Of a stretch of 47,174 bases of DNA, positions 34,167 through 40,961 are shown piece by piece (the stretch's first letter is position 1; each line of letters starts with the position of its first letter). The stretch comes from Nocardioides deserti (GTDB lineage: Bacteria; Actinomycetota; Actinomycetes; Propionibacteriales; Nocardioidaceae). The translations under genes and the position numbers were made by a program. The notes under the pieces are model-generated. The model was not told the origin of the DNA, made no database searches, and saw nothing but the letters and a program-made list of their open reading frames with translations. Location of the stretch: contig NZ_JACMYC010000021.1 in the NCBI RefSeq assembly GCF_014266025.1, positions 1-47,174 of the forward strand, in the 5' to 3' direction.

Positions 34167-34534
34167 GACGCGACCAGGCCGACGCTGCTGAGCGCCTCGT
34201 CGAACGCCTCGGGCGTGAACGGCTTCGCGATGAGGAACGCCGCCCCGGCCTGCTCGGCGCGGGCGCGCATCTCGTCGGAGCCCTCGGAGGTGACGAAGCC
34301 GAACGGAACGGCGTTGCCCGCGCCGCGCAGGGTGAGCAGCGCGTCGATGCCGGACATCTCCGGCATGTTCCAGTCCGAGAGCACGAGGTCGGGCGCCTCC
34401 GTCTGGACGAGCTCGACGGCCTGGCGGCCGTTCTCGGCCTCCACGACCTCGTGGCCGCCGTGACCGGCCTGCCGCAGGGTGCGGATCACGATCTGGCGCA
34501 TCACGCGGCTGTCGTCGGCGACGAGGATCTTCAT
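34163..34534 (-). CDS. CheY-like single-domain response regulator (second copy)
   Basis: 123 aa, receiver domain only. Acidic pocket Asp7/Asp8, phospho-acceptor Asp54 in VLSDWNMPEMSG, switch Thr in FVTSEG and Lys in IAKPF. It should accept phosphate from a CheA and act on the motor switch or on its CheX-like partner. Overlaps the downstream CheX-like gene. Confidence 0.88.
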   Translation of the reverse strand: MKILVADDSRVMRQIVIRTLRQAGHGGHEVVEAENGRQAVELVQTEAPDLVLSDWNMPEMSGIDALLTLRGAGNAVPFGFVTSEGSDEMRARAEQAGAAFLIAKPFTPEAFDEALSSVGLVAS

Positions 34535-34595
34535 GGGTTCGCTCCAGGCGGTGCAGGGGTGACGGTGGTGGTGGTGCTGGCAGTGCGGCGGTGGT

Positions 34596-35054
34596 TCAGG
34601 CCGGGGTGGCGGTCAGGACCCGCACCCGGACGGGGGCGCCCTGCCAGGTGAGGTGCAGGGCGGTGGCCTCCGTCATCTCCGAGGGCAGCTCCACGGGGCC
34701 GTGCGAGACGACCGGGAGGGAGAGCGTGCTGGGACCGGGCATGAGGCTCTTGACGTTCCCGCCGACGACGTTGACGAGCTCGCCGACCGCGTCGGCGCAG
34801 GAGGCCGCGTCGGGGTCCTCGTCGTCGCCGAAGCCCAGCATCCCGCGGGTGACCGCGAGCACCGCCGGCTCGGCGAGGTCGACGGTGACCATGCCGCGCC
34901 ACTCCCCCGTCACCGTGACCGTCGCCGACCACAGCGGCACGTCCTCGGCGGGCGGCGCCGCGGGCAGGAGCAGCTCGGGGGCGCCGACGAAGGACGCCCA
35001 CATGTCGGTGACGAGGGCCTCGAGGTCGACGGGAGTGGGGGCGAGGATGCTCAT
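34596..35054 (-). CDS. CheX-like chemotaxis phosphatase (first copy)
   Basis: 152 aa from the ATG at 35054, overlapping the preceding receiver gene's stop. The diagnostic helix CADAVGELVNVVGGNVKSLMPG has the E-x-x-N-x-x-G-G-N pattern of CheX, with flanking beta strands (WSATVTVTGEWRGMVTVDLAEPAVLAVT). Probably removes phosphate from the receiver encoded just before it. Confidence 0.75.
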   Translation of the reverse strand: MSILAPTPVDLEALVTDMWASFVGAPELLLPAAPPAEDVPLWSATVTVTGEWRGMVTVDLAEPAVLAVTRGMLGFGDDEDPDAASCADAVGELVNVVGGNVKSLMPGPSTLSLPVVSHGPVELPSEMTEATALHLTWQGAPVRVRVLTATPA

Positions 35055-35434
35055 GCGGGGACCTCCTGGTCCAGCAGACCGAGGAGGCCGAGCTTCTCGA
35101 TGATGGCCTCGCCGGTGAACGGCTTGATGACGTACTCGTGGGCGCCCGCGGCCAGCGCCCGCACGATCTGCCCGTGCTCGCTCTCGGTCGTGACCATCAT
35201 CAGCGTCACGTCGCGCCAGCGCGGCTCGGCGCGGACCCGCTGGACGAACGTGTAGCCGTCCATCACGGGCATGTTCCAGTCGATGAGGCACAGGTCCGGG
35301 GTGTGCCCGCCCTCGAGCAGGTCGAGGGCCTCCTGGCCGTTGCCCGCCTCCGCGGTGCTCCAGCCGAGGTCGGTGACGATCCGGCGCAGGATCGACCGCA
35401 TCGCGCGGGAGTCGTCGATGATCAGCGCTTGCAT
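35051..35434 (-). CDS. CheY-like single-domain response regulator (first copy)
   Basis: 127 aa from the ATG at 35434. Asp7/Asp8, phospho-acceptor Asp52 in LCLIDWNMPVMDGYTFVQRV, Thr in MVTTESE and Lys in VIKPF are all present. First of two receiver/CheX pairs between fliT-like and flgB. Which one controls the motor cannot be told from sequence. Confidence 0.9.
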   Translation of the reverse strand: MQALIIDDSRAMRSILRRIVTDLGWSTAEAGNGQEALDLLEGGHTPDLCLIDWNMPVMDGYTFVQRVRAEPRWRDVTLMMVTTESEHGQIVRALAAGAHEYVIKPFTGEAIIEKLGLLGLLDQEVPA

Positions 35435-35453
35435 GCGGGCTCCAGGCGGTCGT

Positions 35454-35502
35454 GTTCGGTCTCGGGCTGTTCCGGGGCTGTTCTCGGGCGGGTTCTCGGG
35501 CT
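35454..35502. repeat. Degenerate 11-bp tandem repeat upstream of the receiver gene
   Basis: About four variants of GTTCTCGGGCT follow each other in the 95-bp gap between the fliT-like gene and the receiver gene. It lies in the untranslated region of the receiver transcript. Confidence 0.5.
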
Positions 35503-35529
35503 GCGACGGGTGGTTCCCCGGTCGCGGCG

Positions 35530-35886
35530 TCAGGCGGTCAGGTCGATGTAGGCGGCCCGCGGTTCGGGGGTCTGCGCGGCGCGGCCGATGGAGTCCACGA
35601 CCGCACGCTGCCGCAGGGTGGTGGCCATCCGCTCCCGCAGCGTCTCGATGACCGACCGCTGACGGGCGAGGAGCTCCTCGGCGCGCGTGCGCAGCTCGCC
35701 GGGCAGCGGTCCGTACCTCGACGGGACCTCCCAGCAGGTGCCGTCGTCGACGAAGTCGCCGACACCCAGGGCGCGCTCGATGCGGACCAGGTCGAGCTCG
35801 AGGCGGTCGAGCGCGATCTCCCACGCCTCGCGGTCGCCGTGGTCGACGATGGGCAGGCCGCCACGGTCGACCCGCTGCTCGGTCAT
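35530..35886 (-). CDS. Small helical protein, candidate FliT-like chaperone
   Basis: 118 aa from the ATG at 35886 that overlaps the fliS stop. Highly charged and helical (REAWEIALDRLELDLVRIERALG ... RTRAEELLARQRSVIETLRERMATTLRQRAVV). FliT, the FliD chaperone, usually follows fliS and is of this size and fold, but the family is weakly conserved and I cannot see a decisive motif; the name rests on position. Confidence 0.55.
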   Translation of the reverse strand: MTEQRVDRGGLPIVDHGDREAWEIALDRLELDLVRIERALGVGDFVDDGTCWEVPSRYGPLPGELRTRAEELLARQRSVIETLRERMATTLRQRAVVDSIGRAAQTPEPRAAYIDLTA

Positions 35887-36281
35887 CCCACCGCAGCCAC
35901 TGCCGGCGCGTGCTGCGTCGACTGGGCGGCTGCCTCGCGCCACGTCGCGGCGAGGTCCGTCGCGAGGCGCAGGCACTCCTCGGTGACCACGGGCTCGCGG
36001 CCGATGTTCGCGGCGACCAGCTGCCGGTGGAGGTAGTCGTAGAGCGAGGCCAGGCCGGCCGCGCCGTCCCACACGTCCATCCGGAGGCTCGTGCGCAGCT
36101 CCACCACGATGTCCTGGGCGTGGAGCAGCTGGCCGCTCGCCGTCTGGTGGTCGCCGCCGCGCTGCGCCTCCAGCGCGCGAGTGACGTCCAGGACGAGGCG
36201 GTCGAGGAGCATGACGAGGAGCCGGGCGGGGTCCGCGGTGGACACGGAGGCGCCGAGGTAGGTGTCGCGGGCGTTGGGCAT
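35883..36281 (-). CDS. fliS: Flagellin export chaperone FliS
   Basis: 132 aa, four-helix pattern with ARDTYLGASVSTADPARLLVMLLDRLVLDVTRALEAQ and LYDYLHRQLVAANIGREPVVTEECLRLATDLAATWREA, characteristic of FliS. It binds the flagellin C-terminus and prevents premature polymerisation; in FliW systems it also competes in the FliW-CsrA-flagellin circuit. GGAAGG lies upstream of the ATG. Confidence 0.93.
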   Translation of the reverse strand: MPNARDTYLGASVSTADPARLLVMLLDRLVLDVTRALEAQRGGDHQTASGQLLHAQDIVVELRTSLRMDVWDGAAGLASLYDYLHRQLVAANIGREPVVTEECLRLATDLAATWREAAAQSTQHAPAVAAVG

Positions 36282-36308
36282 GAGGTGCCTTCCTTCGGGA
36301 CCGGGCGG

Positions 36309-37625
36309 TCAGCTCGCGGAGGAGCCGAGGGCGGAGATCTGGCTGGCCAGCCAGCTGGACTGGCTGTTCATCGTGCTGAGCGCCGTCTCCAGCGCGGTGA
36401 ACTGGCGGGAGAGTGCGGTGCGCCGCAGCTCCAGCCGCAGGTCCCACGCCTCGACGCTGTCGTTGAGCCGCTCGATGCCCGCCTTGCGCCCGGTGATCGA
36501 GGCGGTGAGCAGGCCGGTGTCCTTGTTGCTGGCGGCGTCCGCGGTCGTCTCGACGCGCGTCGCGAAGCCGCTGCTGATCCCGGCGGCCACGCCGGCCGGG
36601 TCCGCGGCGTACGCCTTCCCAAAGGCCGGCTCGTCGAAGGTGAACTTGCCGTACCGGTCGATCTGGATGCCGTACTTCGCGAGAGACTCGCTCGTGCTGC
36701 TGCCGAAGGCCGTGCCACGCAGGTCGGCCTGCACCGAGCGGACCGTGGCGTCGCCGGCGAGCATGCCCTTGCCGGTGCCGCCCGTGCCCGTGCCGTACGC
36801 CGTCAGGCTGGTCATCTCGCTGAGCACGGAGTTGAGGCCGTCGACGAGGTCCTTGACCAGCTTCGTCGCGCCGGCGGTGTCGCGGGCGACCGTGATGGTG
36901 CTCGTGGTGGGGTTGGCGCTGTCCGACGACGCGTTGGCCGCGACGGTCACTGTCACGCCGGGCAGGAGGTCAGTGAACGTGTTCGTGCTCGACTTGACCG
37001 TAATGCCGGCGCCGAGGTCGAGCTCGGCGTCCTGACCGATACGCGTGGTGGAGGCGCCGACGACGGCCTCGTCGAGGCCGGTCAGCGTGAACGCCGAGTC
37101 CTCTCCGGTGGCGGTCGACTCCACGAGCAGGTGGTACTGGTCCTCCCCGTTGCGGACCAGGCTCGCCCGTACTCCGGTGTCGTTCTCCGGCTTGTTGAGC
37201 GCGTCGGCGACCTCCTGCAGGGTCCCGCCGCCCACGCCGATCGCACGACCGTTGAGCTGGATGGACCCTCCGGCCACGACATCCGTCGTCTTGGCAGCCG
37301 TCGCGAAGCCAACCTGGTGACTCAGGGCGGTGCCGATGACCTCGATGCTGAGCGACCCCGGCGAGGCGGTGGTGCCGGCGGTGACCGTGATCTTGCTGTC
37401 GGTGGACGTCGCCGTGCGGCCTTCCCACTTGGTGAGGTCGGCCGCGGCCTCAGCCTTGGTGACGAGCGAGGCGATCTTGGAGTTGAGGGTCTGCAGCGAG
37501 TTGACCTGCAGCTGCTCGTTGGAGGCGCGGCTCTGCAGCCGCTGCTGCGGCGCCCTTTCCAGCTGCATGAGCTGGTCGACGAGGCTGGCGGAGTCGAACC
37601 CGCTCAGTCCGCTGACACTGGCCAT
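36309..37625 (-). CDS. fliD: Flagellar filament cap protein FliD
   Basis: 438 aa from the ATG at 37625 (MASVSGLSGFDSASLVDQLMQLE), preceded by GGAGG; a longer start at 37694 falls in the fliC terminator. N-terminal FliD domain, a central region with many Thr/Ser (IKVTVAAN-like strands), and the C-terminal helical domain (RRTALSRQFTALETALSTMNSQSSWLASQISAL). It caps the filament and helps flagellin fold. Downstream of two hairpins that end the fliC transcript. Confidence 0.93.
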   Translation of the reverse strand: MASVSGLSGFDSASLVDQLMQLERAPQQRLQSRASNEQLQVNSLQTLNSKIASLVTKAEAAADLTKWEGRTATSTDSKITVTAGTTASPGSLSIEVIGTALSHQVGFATAAKTTDVVAGGSIQLNGRAIGVGGGTLQEVADALNKPENDTGVRASLVRNGEDQYHLLVESTATGEDSAFTLTGLDEAVVGASTTRIGQDAELDLGAGITVKSSTNTFTDLLPGVTVTVAANASSDSANPTTSTITVARDTAGATKLVKDLVDGLNSVLSEMTSLTAYGTGTGGTGKGMLAGDATVRSVQADLRGTAFGSSTSESLAKYGIQIDRYGKFTFDEPAFGKAYAADPAGVAAGISSGFATRVETTADAASNKDTGLLTASITGRKAGIERLNDSVEAWDLRLELRRTALSRQFTALETALSTMNSQSSWLASQISALGSSAS

Positions 37626-37660
37626 GTGCTTGTCCTCCGTGGGGTCGGCCCGAGGTGGTG

Positions 37661-37708
37661 CGCGTCCCGGCGGGGCGGCAGGGGGTTTGGCCACCCCGCC
37701 GGGACGCG
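37661..37708 (-). terminator. Second terminator hairpin after fliC
   Basis: A perfect 15-bp GC-rich stem with an 18-base loop, 48-95 bp beyond the fliC stop. Together with the hairpin at 37718-37749 it should insulate fliD from the abundant fliC transcript. Confidence 0.75.
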
Positions 37709-37717
37709 AGCTGAAGA

Positions 37718-37749
37718 CTCCGCCCGCGGCGAGGACGCCACGGGCGGAG
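37718..37749 (-). terminator. First terminator hairpin after fliC
   Basis: A perfect 9-bp stem (CTCCGCCCG/CGGGCGGAG) with a 14-base loop begins 7 bp past the fliC stop codon. Confidence 0.65.
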
Positions 37750-37755
37750 ACGGGA

Positions 37756-38898
37756 TCAGCGAAGCAGCGAGAGCACGCCCTGCGGGGCCTGGTTGGCCTG
37801 GGCGAGCATCGCGGTGCCGGCCTGCGACAGGATCTGCGAGCGGGTGAAGTTCATCATCTCGCTGGCCATGTCGGTGTCGCGGATCCGGCTCTCGGAGGCC
37901 GACAGATTCTCGATGGCCACATTGAGGTTGTTGATGGTGTGCTCGAAGCGGTTCTGCTTCGCACCGAGCTCGGCTCGGGTGGTGGACACCGTCTCGATCG
38001 CATCGTCGATGGCGCTGATCGCGGCCTCAGCGCCGGAACCGGCGTTGGAGAAGGTGGCCGTTCCGGTCACGCCCGCGCCAGCGATTGCGAGGTCGCCGGT
38101 GGCGGCGCCCGTGGGACCGTTGGCGGTGATCTGGCCGTAGTCGCCGACCTTGACGGTGTAGCCGCTGCTGCCCAGTTCCTTGTCGAAGGCCTTCTGCAGC
38201 AGTGCCTGGTTCTTCGACGCGGCGTCAGCCGAACCGGTGGTGTCCCAGCCGGTCACGTCGAGCGTACGAGCGCCGGAGCTCTCGACATCGACGGTGATGA
38301 CCGGGCCGGCGGTGGCGGCGTAGTCAACGGCACCCGGGTCGAAGGTCCACTGCGGCCCACCCGTGGTGACGTCCACGGTGTCCACACCGAGGCCGCTGGC
38401 CGACATCGACGTGCCCACGGCGACGTCGATCGTCTCGGTGACGTTGGCGCCGACCTGGAACTTGCCGGCGTAGCTGCCGTCAAGGAGCTCGGTGCCGTTG
38501 AACTTCGTGGTCGTCGCAATCCGGTCCAGCTCTTCGGTGAGCTGGGTGATCTCCTTCTGGATGTTCGACTTGGCGTCCGCGTTCAGGCCACCGTCGTTAG
38601 AGGCCTGCACCGACAGGTCGCGCATGCGCTGCAGGATCGAGTGCGTCTCGGTGAGCGCACCCTCCGCGGTCTGCACGACGGAGACACCATCCTGCGTGTT
38701 GCGGACGGCGACCTTGAGGCCACCGACCTGCGAGCGCAGCCCCTCGGAGATCGCGAGGCCGGCGGCGTCGTCGGCGGCACGGTTGATGCGGAAGCCGGAG
38801 GACAGCTTCTCGAGGGACTTCGACATCTGGCCCTGCGTGACCGACAGGTTGCGGTAGGAGTTGAGGGCGTCGATGTTCTGGTTGATGCGGAGACTCAT
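37756..38898 (-). CDS. fliC: Flagellin
   Basis: 380 aa from the ATG at 38898 (MSLRINQNIDALNSYRNLSV), with GGAAGGAA five bases before it. The conserved N-terminal D0/D1 domain (SLEKLSSGFRINRAADDAAGLAISEGLRSQ ... NDGGLNADAKSNIQKEI) and C-terminal domain (IENLSASESRIRDTDMASEMMNFTRSQILSQAGTAMLAQANQAPQGVLSLL) are intact; the middle (about 160-290) is a Thr/Gly/Asp-rich surface domain. A single flagellin gene, under its own FliA-type promoter and a 150-base leader with hairpins. Confidence 0.97.
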   Translation of the reverse strand: MSLRINQNIDALNSYRNLSVTQGQMSKSLEKLSSGFRINRAADDAAGLAISEGLRSQVGGLKVAVRNTQDGVSVVQTAEGALTETHSILQRMRDLSVQASNDGGLNADAKSNIQKEITQLTEELDRIATTTKFNGTELLDGSYAGKFQVGANVTETIDVAVGTSMSASGLGVDTVDVTTGGPQWTFDPGAVDYAATAGPVITVDVESSGARTLDVTGWDTTGSADAASKNQALLQKAFDKELGSSGYTVKVGDYGQITANGPTGAATGDLAIAGAGVTGTATFSNAGSGAEAAISAIDDAIETVSTTRAELGAKQNRFEHTINNLNVAIENLSASESRIRDTDMASEMMNFTRSQILSQAGTAMLAQANQAPQGVLSLLR

Positions 38899-38929
38899 GG
38901 TGGTTCCTTCCTGGGTGAGTCGACCTGCT

Positions 38930-38949
38930 GGAGCCCGTCCGTGGGCTCC
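38930..38949 (-). promoter_or_regulatory. Candidate CsrA-binding hairpin in the fliC leader
   Basis: In the mRNA sense: stem GGAGCCC/GGGCTCC with a six-base loop ACGGAC that presents GGA. The Shine-Dalgarno of fliC (38904-38911 on the minus strand) contains two further GGA triplets about 29 bases downstream. That pair of sites is the arrangement CsrA uses in the B. subtilis hag leader. Binding here is inference. Confidence 0.6.
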
Positions 38950-38959
38950 GTCGGACGAT

Positions 38960-38993
38960 GAATCGGCAGCCGGCGCTGCCGGCTGAGCGATTC
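38960..38993 (-). promoter_or_regulatory. Upstream hairpin in the fliC leader
   Basis: A 7-bp stem with a 3-base loop, extended by 6 bp beyond a small internal bulge (GAATCG/CGATTC ends). Located 11 bases upstream of the GGA-loop hairpin. It may stabilise the flagellin message or position the CsrA site. Confidence 0.55.
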
Positions 38994-39053
38994 GTGGGGG
39001 AAATGTCCGACGACTTCTCCGCAGCCACACGAGGACGCGGCCGGACAGCCCCA

Positions 39054-39082
39054 CTGATCGGCACGCAGGCGCCCGACCTGAG
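39054..39082 (-). promoter_or_regulatory. FliA-type promoter of fliC
   Basis: On the minus strand: CTCAGGTC at 39082-39075, 13-bp spacer, CCGATCAG at 39061-39054. Predicted start near 39047, giving a leader of about 150 bases. Flagellin is the classic FliA target, so this instance anchors the motif. Confidence 0.82.
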
Positions 39083-39140
39083 CAAAACCGGCCAGCATCC
39101 GGCCCGCCCGGCTACCGGCGCGAACCGCGCCACCCGAGCA

Positions 39141-39210
39141 TGTAACGCGACGTTCCCCGCTCTATCTGCACGCTGCAGCGTGCAGATAGAGCAGCGGACG
39201 GTCCGTTACA
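39141..39210. repeat. Large palindromic structure with perfect 34-bp core
   Basis: The core at 39159-39192 equals its own reverse complement over 34 bp with no spacer. An outer inverted pair, TGTAACG at 39141-39147 and CGTTACA at 39204-39210, frames it, and the bases between pair only in part. It lies about 75-145 bp past the fliA stop and 60 bp before the fliC promoter. Possible terminator of fliA, operator or mobile palindrome. Confidence 0.8.
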
Positions 39211-39283
39211 TCGAACGAGCGCCGCCGGCCCGCCGACCTCCCCCCGAAGGCGGGCCAGCAGGGGCGCCCGGGCCAGGACGCGC

Positions 39284-40192
39284 TCAGGCGGTGGTGTCGA
39301 ACGCCGGGAGGGTGGCGCCGACGGCGCGGGCGGCGGCATGCCGCTCGGCGACGGCGGCGACGTACGCGTCGCGGCGCCGGGCGACGCAGCCGTTCGGCTT
39401 GGGATGGGGCTGCAGCCGCTCGGGGTCGAGGGCGGCGTTGAGGGCGTCGCGCAGCAGCACGAGCGCCTCGGCGCGGATCTGGGAGATCCGGGACTCGGAG
39501 ACGCCCAGCTCGGCCGCCAGCTCGGCCATCGGCCGCTCGTCGAGGAAGTAGCCCTGGACGACCGCACGGAGGCGGTCCGGCAGCTCGGCGATGGCCTCCT
39601 GGAGGTACTGCAGCCGCTCGGCGACGAGGACCGCCGCCTCGGGGCCGGGATCCTTCGAGACGACCATGTCGGCGACCGCGTCGGACCCGTCGGGACCCCC
39701 GCTCAGCGAGAGCACGCTGGCCCGGGCCACGTCGTCGTCGGAGCGCTTGACCTCGGTGACGTCCAGGCCGAGCGCGGCCGCCACGGCGGCGTTGTCGGGC
39801 AGGCGGCCCATGGTGGCGGCCAGGCGGGTGCGCGCCTCCTCGATCTCGCGGCTGCGCCGGCGTACCGACCGCGAGGCCCAGTCGACCGAGCGGAGCTCGT
39901 CGAGGATCGCTCCCCGGATGCGGGAGGTCGCGTAGCTGCCGAACGGCACGCCCCGGGTGGGGTCGAAGGACCGGGCAGCGGTGACCAGGGCGGCCAGGCC
40001 GGCCGACCGCAGGTCGTCGCCGTTGACGTGCGAGGGCACGCGGGTCAGCGTCTCGCGGACGACGTGGGCGACGAGCGGGACGTGGTCGACGGCCATCTGG
40101 TCGGCCTCGGTCCTGGAGAGCACGACGACAGGTGTCGCCGGCGCTCCGAGGTCGTGGTGGCTCGCAGAAACCGGCGTGAGCGGGGGGGTCAC
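39284..40192 (-). CDS. fliA: RNA polymerase sigma factor FliA/WhiG family (sigma-28)
   Basis: 302 aa if read from the GTG at 40192; no ribosome site is visible there, and starts at 40123 (GTG) or 40096 (ATG, MAVDHVPLVAHVV) are alternatives giving about 279 or 270 aa. Region 2 (LRSAGLAALVTAARSFDPTRGVPFGSYATSRIRGAILDELRSVDWASRSVRRR) and region 4 (LPDRLRAVVQGYFLDERPMAELAAELGVSESRISQIRAEALVLLRDAL) are of the flagellar/WhiG type. It is expected to recognise the CTCAG-N-CCGAT promoters seen throughout the island. No FlgM-like anti-sigma gene is visible in the window. Confidence 0.92.
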   Translation of the reverse strand: MTPPLTPVSASHHDLGAPATPVVVLSRTEADQMAVDHVPLVAHVVRETLTRVPSHVNGDDLRSAGLAALVTAARSFDPTRGVPFGSYATSRIRGAILDELRSVDWASRSVRRRSREIEEARTRLAATMGRLPDNAAVAAALGLDVTEVKRSDDDVARASVLSLSGGPDGSDAVADMVVSKDPGPEAAVLVAERLQYLQEAIAELPDRLRAVVQGYFLDERPMAELAAELGVSESRISQIRAEALVLLRDALNAALDPERLQPHPKPNGCVARRRDAYVAAVAERHAAARAVGATLPAFDTTA

Positions 40193-40274
40193 GGGGAGGA
40201 TTGACGCACATCGCCGGACCTCTGTGAGGACGGTTCCCGCCGTGTCGCCCTCAAATGGCCTGCTCGGGGGGTGT

Positions 40275-40307
40275 GGACCATCCGGGACTAGTCACTTCGG
40301 ACCATCC
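40275..40307. repeat. Direct repeat GGACCATCC between fliA and flgN
   Basis: GGACCATCC occurs at 40275-40283 and 40299-40307, 24 bp apart, separated by a segment with the palindrome ACTAGT. It lies in the 291-bp divergent fliA-flgN region, between the fliA start and the flgN promoter, and might be an operator for a regulator of fliA. Confidence 0.4.
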
Positions 40308-40354
40308 CCAGGTTGCCGAGAAGCGGTAGCGAATGTGTCGCATCCCTCGAACAC

Positions 40355-40383
40355 CTCAGATGGCGCCTCGCGGCGCCGATGGG
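40355..40383 (+). promoter_or_regulatory. FliA-type promoter of the flgN-flgK-flgL-fliW-csrA unit
   Basis: Plus strand: CTCAGATG at 40355-40362, 13-bp spacer, CCGATGGG at 40376-40383. This is the only plus-strand member; it drives the only plus-strand flagellar operon. Predicted leader about 95 bases. Confidence 0.72.
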
Positions 40384-40483
40384 CCCCACGTCAGCGGAGC
40401 GCCGACCCGCGAGGTCGCGACGCTCCGAGCAACGGAGCAACGAGTGGGCCCGCCCGGTTGAGCCCGGGTGGGCGTGAGGGGCC

Positions 40484-40960
40484 ATGGAGAACCTGTCCGC
40501 CACCTTGTGGCACGAGCGCGAGCTCCTGGAGAGCCTGCAGTACCACCTCGAGGTCGAGCAGCTGGTGCTCGCCAGCGGTCGCACGACCTGGCTGATGCGC
40601 GCCGCCAAGGACGTCGAGGGCGTCCTCGAGCAGCTGCGCACGGCGGAGGTGCTGCGGTCGGCGGAGGCCGACGGCGTGGCGGACCGGCTCGGCCTCGCCC
40701 CCTCCCCCACCCTCCAGCAGCTGGTCGATGCCAGTCCGGAGCCGTGGCGCACGGTCCTGGCCGACCACCGCGACGCGCTGACGTCGATGACGCGGGAGAT
40801 CACCGCGCTCGCCGACAGCAACCGCGACCTGCTGAGCGCCGGGCACCGCTCGGCCCGCGAGACCCTGCTGGCCATCGGCGGCACGACGCTGAGCTACGAC
40901 GCCGACGGCAGCGCCGTCACCACCGTCGACGCCCCCACCCTCGTGGACAGGACCTTCTGA
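40484..40960 (+). CDS. flgN: Hook-filament junction chaperone FlgN
   Basis: 158 aa from the ATG at 40484 (GAGGGG upstream). Helical, with the FlgN-like start MENLSATLWHERELLESLQYHLEVEQLVLASGRTTWLMRAAKDVE. FlgN escorts FlgK and FlgL to the export gate; the next two genes are exactly those. Confidence 0.82.
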   Translation: MENLSATLWHERELLESLQYHLEVEQLVLASGRTTWLMRAAKDVEGVLEQLRTAEVLRSAEADGVADRLGLAPSPTLQQLVDASPEPWRTVLADHRDALTSMTREITALADSNRDLLSAGHRSARETLLAIGGTTLSYDADGSAVTTVDAPTLVDRTF

Positions 40961-40961
40961 C

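Noticed and set aside
37626..37694. Longer FliD start at 37694
   Set aside because: It falls in the fliC terminator hairpin and has no ribosome site; the ATG at 37625 has GGAGG and the expected FliD N-terminus.
38899..39054. Longer flagellin start at 39054
   Set aside because: The extension is in the leader and overlaps the promoter; flagellins begin at the conserved MSLRINQN.
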